NCBI GenBank assembly: GCA_027306855.1
Contig: DAHUYZ010000020.1
Coordinates: 1-35,062 of the forward strand
DNA: 35,062 bases
Direction of reading: 5' to 3'
Origin: Solirubrobacterales bacterium
GTDB lineage: Bacteria; Actinomycetota; Thermoleophilia; Solirubrobacterales; Solirubrobacteraceae
Below the pieces are notes generated by a model that saw nothing but the letters and a program-made list of their open reading frames with translations, was not told where the DNA came from and searched no databases. This document shows, in pieces, positions 17,501 through 24,128 of this stretch. Every line of letters begins with the position of its first letter. The stretch's first letter is position 1. A program made the translations under genes and the position numbers.

Positions 17501-18292
17501 AGGACGGCCGCTCATCGAAAGCCTCGACTGATGACGGCTCAGCACTTCAGGCGCTTCCGGGTCAAAGCCACTGAAGTGAAAGAACGCAAGCTCGTGGCCA
17601 TCGGCGGTGTAGCCACCGTCAGCGTATCCCAGCTCGCGCGTGTGCAGGTTCCAATAGGCGACGTTGTACTGCGGATCGCGCACCACCGCATGATCGGACA
17701 CGAGACCCGGAGCGAGATCGAACCAGCGCTGGTCAACAAAGTAGCCGTTGGAGGGATCGACCCTGCAGTCGTGCAGCAGCCGGTGCTCCCACCACCCCAA
17801 CAACTTCTCCGTCTCATCGTCCCACCTCAGAGACACGTATCCCAAGTTGTATACCCCCGCCAGCAGGATGTCGATCTGGTTTGGGCGCTCGCCGTCATCT
17901 GGCAACGGCTCGGTGTTGTGCGGAGTGAGAACGACGCGGTGCGCCAGCGCAAGCGCGTCGAGCTGGTTGAGTGAGCCGTAGATGCGAATGTCAGGATCGA
18001 GATAGGTAATCGTGTCTCTGTCCCCGCTCAACAGGTGACGAAGCAGCCATGGCTTCACGGCGGTTGACAGCTCGAGCACGTCGTAGCGGAGCGCCATCTC
18101 CTCGAACTCATCACATCCGATCTGGGCAGGAGTCAGGATCTCAAAGGGCTCGGAGTTAGGCTCGATATAGCCGTCAAAGTCATCGATCACGAGCGCGAAG
18201 CAACGCCCGCCTGGATGCTGCTCGATGAATGAGCTCGCCAGCACTCGTGCCTGCGCGACGTAGTTCTTCGCGATGATCGTGCAGATATCCAC
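14594..18292 (-). CDS. three-part fusion: GT-A transferase, GT4, FkbM-like methyltransferase
   Basis: 1232 residues. Residues 1-300 form a GT-A-type glycosyltransferase resembling GT8, with the metal motif YLDPDI (97-102) and a conserved start MDICTIIAKNYVAQARVLA. Residues about 440-805 are a GT4 domain: GYFQSEHGVGEVAR (449-462) and RSEGFGLTMAEAM (691-703), where E693 and E701 are the EX7E pair. Residues about 860-935 are likely coiled coil. Residues about 975-1200 match FkbM-like methyltransferases: FSQNGEDGVLAEIL (982-995), YFIEFGTESGREGN (1004-1017) and LSIDVDGADYW (1080-1090). It probably adds two sugars and a methyl group to one chain, a cap or repeat-unit arrangement. It starts with GTG at 18292, eight bases after a GATAAT box. 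It is followed at once by the fucose synthase-like gene. Order of action is inferred. Confidence 0.88.
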   Translation of the reverse strand: MDICTIIAKNYVAQARVLASSFIEQHPGGRCFALVIDDFDGYIEPNSEPFEILTPAQIGCDEFEEMALRYDVLELSTAVKPWLLRHLLSGDRDTITYLDPDIRIYGSLNQLDALALAHRVVLTPHNTEPLPDDGERPNQIDILLAGVYNLGYVSLRWDDETEKLLGWWEHRLLHDCRVDPSNGYFVDQRWFDLAPGLVSDHAVVRDPQYNVAYWNLHTRELGYADGGYTADGHELAFFHFSGFDPEAPEVLSRHQSRLSMSGRPALQRICNEYAAEVVAAGYTKAKAWPYTYAHLPIGVEFTRQLRKLHGVASEHGEVVGSPFSDEGCESFVRWLAAPAPGAPAGVSRLLADVYGTREDVQRGFPDVAGADHQAFLDWAKRSGTIETPMLALLPAIDTATHDLVAAQVESARSSEVDGEGEEADARGSVVADTAADGVGPRSVGVNVVGYFQSEHGVGEVARQVIAALDAAGVSLLPVHSAMRPLSRQEHDFVQFEPDEAEYQINVICVNADMLPEFARRAGESFFADRYSIGLWFWEVTSFPSKWLSSFALVDEVWAPTAHVADALSPVASVPVTTTRIPVEVPTIVPRSRAELGIPDGFCFLFTFDYLSVFERKNPIAVVEAFSRAFDSGSGPNLVIKCMNAEHDAANHERLLAAVKARSDIRVVDNYMTPNDKNALTATCDCYVSLHRSEGFGLTMAEAMYLGKPVIATGYSGNLDFMTAENSLLVDYGLVPIGAGAPPYPPDGEWAEPSVEHAAELMRLVYDDRVAAAALGGRAAEAIRTTHSPTAAGEAMSQRLDHLRSDTKLREVSASDGARVVSGDLTARVTQGPGASLPAGRNVVRRAARKSALRLMRPLSAHQQAIDDELLGSLHAVEVETSALHERLLRSNAQILARLRSQEQLKVLPAVVGAQSEVVGDVMRTLTALGGRVDRMEMGGGLESDRAFYLALAQMSERYDVLGEGQAENERTGPLTPFELRVFSQNGEDGVLAEILTRIGAGECYFIEFGTESGREGNCVYLADVVGWSGLFMESDASHFGRLALKYRANDRVQTTKAIVTPANVETLFADAHVPPEPSVLSIDVDGADYWIWESVEHYRPRVVVIEYNSALDPARKLVQPRDLTSGWDGTDYYGASLGALRELGRRKGYQLVHTDLCAVNAFFVRGDLAEGRFPSADEVTVGGYPNYFQRAYHHPADPQRRCYIDLDTGEPASIECSNDSGQPAPRSGEGKD

Positions 18293-18306
18293 GGCGGCAA
18301 ATTATC
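18293..18306 (-). promoter_or_regulatory. leaderless-type -10 box of the 1232-residue fusion
   Basis: On the minus strand GATAAT (18306-18301) lies eight bases before the GTG start at 18292. There is no room for a ribosome-binding site. No -35 box is recognisable. It suggests the fusion gene and the fucose synthase-like gene have their own promoter, separate from the 790-residue fusion gene upstream. Confidence 0.4.
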
Positions 18307-18331
18307 AGGGCAACAGGGCGCGAGCCAGGGC

Positions 18332-20695
18332 TCATGCCCCGCTGCGCAGACCCTTGCGATCGGAACGGTCGTCCCCGTTGAGGCGCCGCGATGCGCCCGC
18401 ACGCCCGAGCAGGCTTAGGGGGGCAAGGATCAGAGCACGCGAGAGACGACGCGATGCGATCCGCATGAGGCCGCGCTGCTGTGTCGTCGTTAGCAATCCC
18501 CCCTCATCGATCAGCGGCAACCCGTGCGCAACGCGCGCTCTGAGGGAGTGGTAGGCGTCCTGGTACTCCTGGGCAATGGACTTGAGGTGCGCGATGTCGG
18601 CATCGAGACTGGCGATGAAGATCTCACGGTCGAGCTCCTGCCAGGCTCTGGGGGCAGCCTCCGACGACGGCTCGGCGACGGCCCGCCGGTACACCTCGCT
18701 CAGCTGCTGGGCAACCTCACGCCAGCTGGGCAGCTCAAGCCCGCGGAGTCGGGCAAGATGCTCCTCGCGAGCCGGGCGATCGGCAAGCAGTGGCAGCACG
18801 GCGGCAGCGCTTGTCTTGGGGTCCCAGGGCCGCAGGGTCGCGGCCCTCCCGGCCAGCTCCGCCAGAGACGCCTGCGCGGCGAAAAGGCACGGCAGACCGG
18901 CTCTGGCGGCCTCCAGAGGCAGCAGGCCAAACCCCTCGTAGAGGGTCGGATAGAGAAGCGCGCGGGCATGCCGGTACAGCCAACGCTTGCCCGGCTCGTC
19001 CACCGGCCCGACGTCGATGACGCGATCGCGAAGCGCCGGATCGCGCTCCAGCAGCTCAGACTCCGCCTCACGCGAGGAGCCAACCGGGACATGGCTGCCG
19101 GCGAGCACAAGGCATCCCTGCCACCCAAGCTCACCCAGAGCGCCGATCAGCTCGATCGCAAACGGACGGTTCTTGTGCGCGTAATCGGCGCCCATGCAGA
19201 GTAGGAAGGGGCGATCGCCGGGCACGCCGCCCGGCTGTATCTCCCTGCCCTCGGGCTCGACGGCCTCTGCCCCGACGCCCACAACGTGCGTGCGCTCAGC
19301 TGGCAGCAGGTCCTCGGCCAGCGCGTCACGGCGAGCGTGCTCGGAGAAGAACACGACCTGGTCGGCGACGGCCAGCGCAAGTCGCGTCGTACGCCGATAG
19401 GCGCGCCACCGCTCGATGTCTTGGTGGTAGGAGTAGTTGTGGTAGGCGATCAGATCCTGCTGCCCGATCACGACCCGCCTGCCCACCAGCCTCAACAGGG
19501 CCAGATCGTCCGCGGTGAACGCCTGTTGAGGGCGATGCACGACATCGCTGAGCGGCGGCTCTTTGAGAGCTTCGTCATAGCTGAGGAGCTCCAGATCGGG
19601 GAGATCGTCAAGCGCTTGCTTGGCGCGCACCGAGAGATCGTGCGGCACGAGCACCCTCAGCGCGACGTCGCCCTCGCGCGCCAGCGCCGCGATCAGTTCG
19701 AGCACATACGTCTGCGTGCCGCCGACGACCGAAGTCAGCGAGCGTCCGTCGATTGTCACAGACAGCGGTCGCAGCGCGGCCCGCGCAATGCCCAAAGCCC
19801 TGCTCAGCCGACCGCGCTCATCGCGCGCAAGCGTCCGTGCAATGCGCTCGACACCATCTCGTCCGTCCTCACCGTCCGACCCAAGCGAGCGCTCGCTCGA
19901 CACCGGCGCAAAGCCCGAATCGGGAGACCGCATCACGAGCACATCGTCGGCGGCAGCGTGAGCCATACCCACGCCGATCGCTCGCGCCGCCAGATCGGCA
20001 AGCGCATCGTCGAGCCCAAGCGACCCATCGAGCGGACCCAGCAGCTCGAGCGCGCCCCGGCGGATGTAGGCGCAGCCTGGACCAATCGTCGCTATCCGCG
20101 GCCACAGGCGCAGGCAGCGTGCCGAGACCCGCTCAGCTTCCCGGGCAAGCGTGGCGGTCCTCGCAAGGCGCTCGCCTGACATAGATGTGTGCGACTCGCC
20201 GGCGTCATCCAGCAGCTCGACGCCGCCGACGCCGAGCGACAGTGGTGTCGCGCTTGCGACGGTGCAGTCGCTGAGCGCCGCGGCTCGTAGGCCTGTCAAC
20301 CATCCCGAAGCCACCTCAACGCCGATCCTCACAAGCGCCAGATCAGCGGGGCAGCTCGCGTGGACGGCCGCGTTGAACGCCTCGGTCTCGCCGTCCTTCT
20401 CGACGAGCGTCAGCGTGTGGACCTGACGCGTCGTGTCGCCCGGTCCGAGTCCTCGACCTTTCACGGCCCGCGCGATGCCGGCCTCTGATCCGACGAGCAG
20501 CAGGGGCGTCGCAGGGTTGGTGTTCGCCGCCACGCTGCTCAGCGTCGTATCCAACGGGTCGATGAGCGATGGGAATCCATCCTCAGCATCGACGAGAACG
20601 CATACGACGACCGATCCGCGCTCGAGCTCGAGCTCGCCTGCTGCGAGGGCTCCGGTCCACATCAGACGCCCCAGAGTACCTGGCATCCGCGGCAT
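18332..20695 (-). CDS. two-part glycosyltransferase, GT2-like plus GT4
   Basis: 787 residues from the ATG at 20695. Alternatives are ATG 20686, ATG 20662, which follows a TACTCT box by ten bases, and an upstream TTG at 20746. The N-terminal about 260 residues look like a GT2/GT-A fold (DPLDTTLSSVAANTNPATPL, then a GSLGLDDALADLAARA region), but no clear DXD motif is visible and its activity is doubtful. The C-terminal half, about 310-675, is a good GT4: VTIDGRSL, GGTQTYVLELIAALAREGDV, FLLCMGADYAHKNR and YEGFGLLPLEAARAGLP with both EX7E glutamates. A short alpha-helical tail follows. The 39 bases to the next minus-strand gene (1232-residue fusion) suggest an operon. Divergent from the ABC pseudogene 35 bases away. 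Likely role: adding one or two sugars during glycan assembly. Confidence 0.82.
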   Translation of the reverse strand: MPRMPGTLGRLMWTGALAAGELELERGSVVVCVLVDAEDGFPSLIDPLDTTLSSVAANTNPATPLLLVGSEAGIARAVKGRGLGPGDTTRQVHTLTLVEKDGETEAFNAAVHASCPADLALVRIGVEVASGWLTGLRAAALSDCTVASATPLSLGVGGVELLDDAGESHTSMSGERLARTATLAREAERVSARCLRLWPRIATIGPGCAYIRRGALELLGPLDGSLGLDDALADLAARAIGVGMAHAAADDVLVMRSPDSGFAPVSSERSLGSDGEDGRDGVERIARTLARDERGRLSRALGIARAALRPLSVTIDGRSLTSVVGGTQTYVLELIAALAREGDVALRVLVPHDLSVRAKQALDDLPDLELLSYDEALKEPPLSDVVHRPQQAFTADDLALLRLVGRRVVIGQQDLIAYHNYSYHQDIERWRAYRRTTRLALAVADQVVFFSEHARRDALAEDLLPAERTHVVGVGAEAVEPEGREIQPGGVPGDRPFLLCMGADYAHKNRPFAIELIGALGELGWQGCLVLAGSHVPVGSSREAESELLERDPALRDRVIDVGPVDEPGKRWLYRHARALLYPTLYEGFGLLPLEAARAGLPCLFAAQASLAELAGRAATLRPWDPKTSAAAVLPLLADRPAREEHLARLRGLELPSWREVAQQLSEVYRRAVAEPSSEAAPRAWQELDREIFIASLDADIAHLKSIAQEYQDAYHSLRARVAHGLPLIDEGGLLTTTQQRGLMRIASRRLSRALILAPLSLLGRAGASRRLNGDDRSDRKGLRSGA

Positions 20696-20715
20696 CGGAC
20701 CGTCACGAGCCCATA

Positions 20716-20730
20716 TACCCTCTCGCGAAG
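20716..20730 (+). promoter_or_regulatory. -10 box retained by the ABC pseudogene
   Basis: TACCCT at 20716-20721 is followed by nine bases and the ATG at 20731. The intact ABC gene has the same TACCCT hexamer seven bases before its ATG at 22872, so the promoter context was conserved between the two copies. Confidence 0.4.
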
Positions 20731-20975
20731 ATGGCCTCCAAGCCAAGCACTTCGACGCAGACGCCCGCGCTGGTCGCTCAGGGCATCCACAAGACCTTCC
20801 GGGTGCCGGAGGAGCGCATGCATACGCTCAAGGAGCGCGCGCTGCACCCGTTTCGCCGCATCGGCCACCAGACGTTCCCGGCGCTGAAGGACATCTCTTT
20901 GAGGTCGGGCGCGCCAAGTTCTTCGGGATCGCCGGCCATACGGCTCGAGCAAGAGCCGTCTGGCGAGGCAAGCTT
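20731..20975 (+). pseudogene. ABC transporter ATPase (Wzt-like), decayed 5' copy
   Basis: From ATG 20731 the frame reads an alternative N-terminus, then HKTFRVPEER-HTLKERALHP and FPALKDIS. This is clearly the start of an O-antigen-type ABC ATPase and a paralogue of the intact gene at 22872. A base is missing after DISF, so the frame shifts: the sequence then reads EVGRAKFFGIAGH, the normal run-up to Walker A. The GRNGSGKST codons can still be aligned by eye but are broken by further small indels. Homology fades at about 20975, where the opposing Schlafen gene ends. A 31-bp block (20820-20850 and 22955-22985) is identical between the copies, while flanking DNA differs at roughly 15-20 percent. 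So this is an older duplicate, not a recent one. Nothing downstream of Walker A remains. Confidence 0.8.
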
Positions 20976-20977
20976 GG

Positions 20978-22744
20978 CTACGAGAGCAAGCCGTGCCGTC
21001 GAGCGGCGTCGTCGAAGCGGGGGCCCGGGACGTGGAAGACGCCCCGCCCGCGGGTCTGCGGGCTGCCTATCTCCAGCACCTGGGCCTCGCGCAGCTCCCG
21101 CAAAATACGGCTGCCCTGCACCTCGGTGACGTCGAGCATGTCGGCAACGTCGCGCGGCTTGACGCTCGGGTGAGCCTGAAGGTGGCGAACGATGAACTCC
21201 TCCGCCTGCTCCGACGATGTCGTGATGTACGGCAACACCTCCCTCAGCTGCTCACGTGCGGAATCGGAGAGTCGGAAGCGAGGCCTGGCGCGAGTGCTGC
21301 CGTGCGCAGAATTCAGCAGCCCGAGCACGTGCCCGCGACGCAACGCCTCGGCGGCCTCCTGCGGCAGCTTCTGAAGCAGGTATGTGAGCTCGTCGGGACC
21401 GACGTTGGCGGCCTGCATCAGCGCGTGCAGGATAAGCGCAAGGTCGACGTCGTCTTGGGCCTCCTCCGGTAGAGAGGCCATCAAAGCGACGACGGGGGCC
21501 GACGGCTCGCCCCCCGTGAGCACGCAGCGCACGCGGCCCCCGCGGTCCGCGAACGTCGGAGTCGAGTGCCCGGCGCTGACCATGTCCCGGAACATCCTGT
21601 CCACCCCCACTCCCTCCTGCTCGGCCAGTCGCAGGGAGCGGAAGACGCCTGTCAGGGTCGCGTTCCGCGGATGTGAGCGCTCGGAGATGATGTTGTCAAC
21701 CCGAATGCCCGGCGGAAAGCCCCCTGGCGAGGAGACCACCAGCTGCGAGCCTGTGAACTCCACGAGCACGGGGTCCGGGCTGCGATAGTCGCGGTGGATG
21801 AGCGCATTGACAAGCGCCTCGCGCACCGCGCGATCCGGGATGAGGCGTATGCGCGGGCGGACACCGCTGGGCAGCTGCAGCTGGCGTTCCTCGTTCACCG
21901 CGTCGATGCGGGTCTTGAGCTCCGCATATGCTGTAAGAAGCGGCGCTCTTGCCTCCAGCCGGTCCACGGACGAGGCACCGGGCGCCTTGCGGCGCTGGTA
22001 GTCGACGAGTACCCTCTCGCCGGTAACGAACAGGATCTTGCCCGCGTTCGTCAACCGATCGTCACGCCCGAGCACCCCGAGGGAGCGCAGGAGGTCCGGC
22101 GTGGGTCGCGCCGCAAGCGCCAGACGCGAGTCCTCACCTGTGCCTCGCAGGTATTCACGGGCGCGGTCCACCGCGCCCTCGGAGACATCGGCGAGGGCCC
22201 CATCGGAGAGTTCGGCTGACCAGTCATAACCAAAGCGATCCTCCTCGGCGTGACGCTGGTCGTCGGCTGTCATCTCGACACAGCGCGTCCCGAGCCGGTG
22301 CTTATACTTCTTGGCCGACCGGTGCAGGCTGTAGCCTCGCTGCACGAGGATGTACAGAAGTCGCACACCGTCCTCGGGCGCGACCTGTACCTCCACCCCC
22401 AGGTGCGGTTCGCTGTAGGCCCAGATCTTCTCCCGCAGCCACTCGGCGTCGATATCGGTGCCGATAAGCGCCGCGTGACCGGTGCCCTTGTCCATTACGC
22501 CGACCACGAGGATGCCTCCCTCCGTGTTCGCCAGGCAGCAGGCCTCCTCCGCGAGCGCCCGCGCGGCCGCGTCGTTTCGGGGCAAGCCGGGGCCGTAGAT
22601 TCCATCCTTGACACGCCGGCCGGCCTCCTCCTTGAAATCCAGCGTCAGGCTCTCGACACTCTCGACAGCGGCTCCCGCCTTGACTTCGGCGATGGCCCGT
22701 CGGGCGACGACCACAAAGGGGTGGCTCGAGAAACCTCGGTCCAT
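20978..22744 (-). CDS. Schlafen/AlbA_2-type regulator with HATPase_c_4 and winged helix
   Basis: 588 residues from the ATG at 22744; a GTG at 22762 is possible but lies inside the promoter palindrome. Residues about 30-150 are a Schlafen AlbA_2 domain (LTLDFKEEAGRRVKDGIYGP, then LANTEGGILVVGVMDKGTG). Residues about 290-400 match the GHKL-like HATPase_c_4 of the same proteins: AVREALVNALIHRDY, FTGSQLVVSSPGGFPPGI, RNATLTGVFRSLRLAEQEGVGVDRM. The last about 70 residues form a winged-helix segment (HPSVKPRDVADMLDVTEVQG, then SRILRELREAQVL). Such COG2865-type proteins are called putative DNA-binding regulators; their ligand is unknown. It lies between the ABC pseudogene and the intact ABC gene, transcribed against both. 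Its promoter sits in a 10-bp-arm palindrome, which suggests autoregulation and possible control of the exporter. Confidence 0.85.
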   Translation of the reverse strand: MDRGFSSHPFVVVARRAIAEVKAGAAVESVESLTLDFKEEAGRRVKDGIYGPGLPRNDAAARALAEEACCLANTEGGILVVGVMDKGTGHAALIGTDIDAEWLREKIWAYSEPHLGVEVQVAPEDGVRLLYILVQRGYSLHRSAKKYKHRLGTRCVEMTADDQRHAEEDRFGYDWSAELSDGALADVSEGAVDRAREYLRGTGEDSRLALAARPTPDLLRSLGVLGRDDRLTNAGKILFVTGERVLVDYQRRKAPGASSVDRLEARAPLLTAYAELKTRIDAVNEERQLQLPSGVRPRIRLIPDRAVREALVNALIHRDYRSPDPVLVEFTGSQLVVSSPGGFPPGIRVDNIISERSHPRNATLTGVFRSLRLAEQEGVGVDRMFRDMVSAGHSTPTFADRGGRVRCVLTGGEPSAPVVALMASLPEEAQDDVDLALILHALMQAANVGPDELTYLLQKLPQEAAEALRRGHVLGLLNSAHGSTRARPRFRLSDSAREQLREVLPYITTSSEQAEEFIVRHLQAHPSVKPRDVADMLDVTEVQGSRILRELREAQVLEIGSPQTRGRGVFHVPGPRFDDAARRHGLLS

Positions 22745-22791
22745 GGGCCAGAAATATAACACGCCGGGGCTGGCGCGCCAATGTTATATTT
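22745..22791 (-). promoter_or_regulatory. promoter and palindromic operator of the Schlafen-like gene
   Basis: On the minus strand TTGGCG (22781-22776), a 17-base spacer, TATATT (22758-22753) and eight bases precede the ATG at 22744, a near-ideal leaderless promoter. The -10 box lies in one arm of a perfect inverted repeat: AAATATAACA at 22752-22761 and its reverse complement TGTTATATTT at 22782-22791, 20 bases apart. A protein bound to both arms would cover the promoter. The right arm also carries a TATATT on the plus strand at 22785-22790, toward the ABC gene. Confidence 0.65.
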
Positions 22792-22858
22792 TGCGGCGGT
22801 CCGACGTGCTTTTTCGCCGTCCAGCCGCGGCGGCGACAGGACTGCCACCTCCCCCCGG

Positions 22859-22871
22859 TACCCTTCCCCGC
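22859..22871 (+). promoter_or_regulatory. leaderless-type -10 box of the ABC ATPase gene
   Basis: TACCCT at 22859-22864 is followed by seven bases and the ATG at 22872, with no space for a ribosome-binding site. The -35 region is poor; a GCGACA string lies 20 bases upstream. The pseudogene copy keeps the same hexamer. Confidence 0.5.
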
Positions 22872-24128
22872 ATGCCCCAACCGGCCAGCTCCTGCGCCCC
22901 GGCGATCGTCGCCGACTCCCTCACCAAGGCCTTCCGCGTCCCCGAGGAGCGTACGCATACGCTCAAGGAGCGCGCGCTGCACCCGCTGCGTCGCACACGC
23001 CACCACACGTTCCCGGCGCTGCGCGACATCTCCTTCGAGGTCGCTCGCGGCGAGTTCTTCGGCATCGTCGGACGCAACGGCTCGGGCAAGAGCACGCTCT
23101 TGAAGTGCCTGGCGGGTATCTACGGGGTCGATCATGGCCAGATCTGGATGGACGGCCGCCTCTCGACGTTCATCGAGCTCGGCGTCGGCTTCAATCCAGA
23201 CCTCGCCGCGCGAGACAACGTCGTGCTCAACGGGATCATGATGGGGCTCTCCCCACGCGAGGCGCGCGCACGCTACGACGCCGTGATCGACTTCGCCGAG
23301 CTGCGCGAGTTCGAGGAGCTGAAGCTCAAGAACTACTCCTCGGGAATGCACGTGCGACTCGCGTTCTCGGTCGCGATCCAGGTCGACGCCGACATCCTGC
23401 TCGTCGACGAGGTGCTGGCGGTCGGCGACGCCTCCTTCCAGCAGAAGTGCTTCGACGTGTTCTATCGCCTCCGCGACGAGGGACGGACGATCGTATTTGT
23501 GACGCACGACATGGGCTCGGTCAACCGCTTCTGTCACCGGGCGCTGCTCTTGGAGAAAGGCGAACAGGCCTATCTCGGCGATCCCTACGAGGTGGCCGAT
23601 CGCTACTTGGAGATCAACTTCGGACGCGAGCCGCAACAGGCGGGGCCTATCATCGACGAACACCGCGGCGGCGATGGCCAGGCACGCGTTCTCGAAGCGT
23701 GGGCGCAGGACGAAAACGGGCGACGCGTGGGCTCGCTGCAGCAGGGCCGGCGTATGACAGTGGTCGCGCTTGTCGAGTTCAAAGCGGATGTCGAAGATCC
23801 GGCCGCGAGCGTGCAGCTGCTCAACGACGATCACATGGTGGTAGCCGTCGCCACAAGCGCCGCAGCACACGAACGCAGCGGCCATTTCCACACAGGCGAG
23901 CGCGCTCTGTTCTCGTTCTCGTTCGACAACGTTCTGGCGCCACGACGCTACAGCACGCTGTTCACGCTCGCGCATCGCGGCACCGGCCTCGACCTCATGG
24001 ATCGCATCGACGACGCATTCTCGTTCGTCGTCACCGGCCCCCGTGCACTCGGGGGCATCGTCGATCTCCCGGTCGATGTCAGCGTCGAACGCGTTTCAGC
24101 TCAGGCGGCACAGGAGGTTGCGCTTTGA
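22872..24128 (+). CDS. polysaccharide ABC exporter ATPase with Wzt-like C-terminal domain
   Basis: 418 residues from ATG 22872, which follows a TACCCT box; earlier in-frame starts run into the Schlafen promoter and are unlikely. The ATPase domain is complete: Walker A GRNGSGKST (67-75), signature NYSSGMHVRLA (154-164), Walker B DILLVDEVLAVGD (174-186) and H-loop H212. The E-L-G-VGFNPD---RDN--LNG stretch (102-121) is typical of the TagH/Wzt/RfbE group. Residues about 260-410 form a beta-rich domain like the Wzt carbohydrate-binding domain, which recognises the finished chain end. Together with the permease overlapping its stop it would pump lipid-linked glycan across the membrane. The C-terminal domain suggests that a terminal modification, possibly the methyl group added by the 1232-residue fusion, is the export signal (inference). 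Confidence 0.93.
   Translation: MPQPASSCAPAIVADSLTKAFRVPEERTHTLKERALHPLRRTRHHTFPALRDISFEVARGEFFGIVGRNGSGKSTLLKCLAGIYGVDHGQIWMDGRLSTFIELGVGFNPDLAARDNVVLNGIMMGLSPREARARYDAVIDFAELREFEELKLKNYSSGMHVRLAFSVAIQVDADILLVDEVLAVGDASFQQKCFDVFYRLRDEGRTIVFVTHDMGSVNRFCHRALLLEKGEQAYLGDPYEVADRYLEINFGREPQQAGPIIDEHRGGDGQARVLEAWAQDENGRRVGSLQQGRRMTVVALVEFKADVEDPAASVQLLNDDHMVVAVATSAAAHERSGHFHTGERALFSFSFDNVLAPRRYSTLFTLAHRGTGLDLMDRIDDAFSFVVTGPRALGGIVDLPVDVSVERVSAQAAQEVAL
24112..24117 (+). promoter_or_regulatory. strong ribosome-binding site fixing a TTG start
   Basis: AGGAGG at 24112-24117 lies seven bases before the TTG at 24125. This settles the start of the permease, because no ATG is found at a fitting distance. 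It lies inside the end of the ABC ATPase gene, so the two are translationally coupled. Confidence 0.75.

Noticed and set aside
22302-23975. 557-codon minus-strand frame across the Schlafen/ABC boundary
   Set aside because: It reads through two genes with well-supported domains in other frames and has no recognisable domain.
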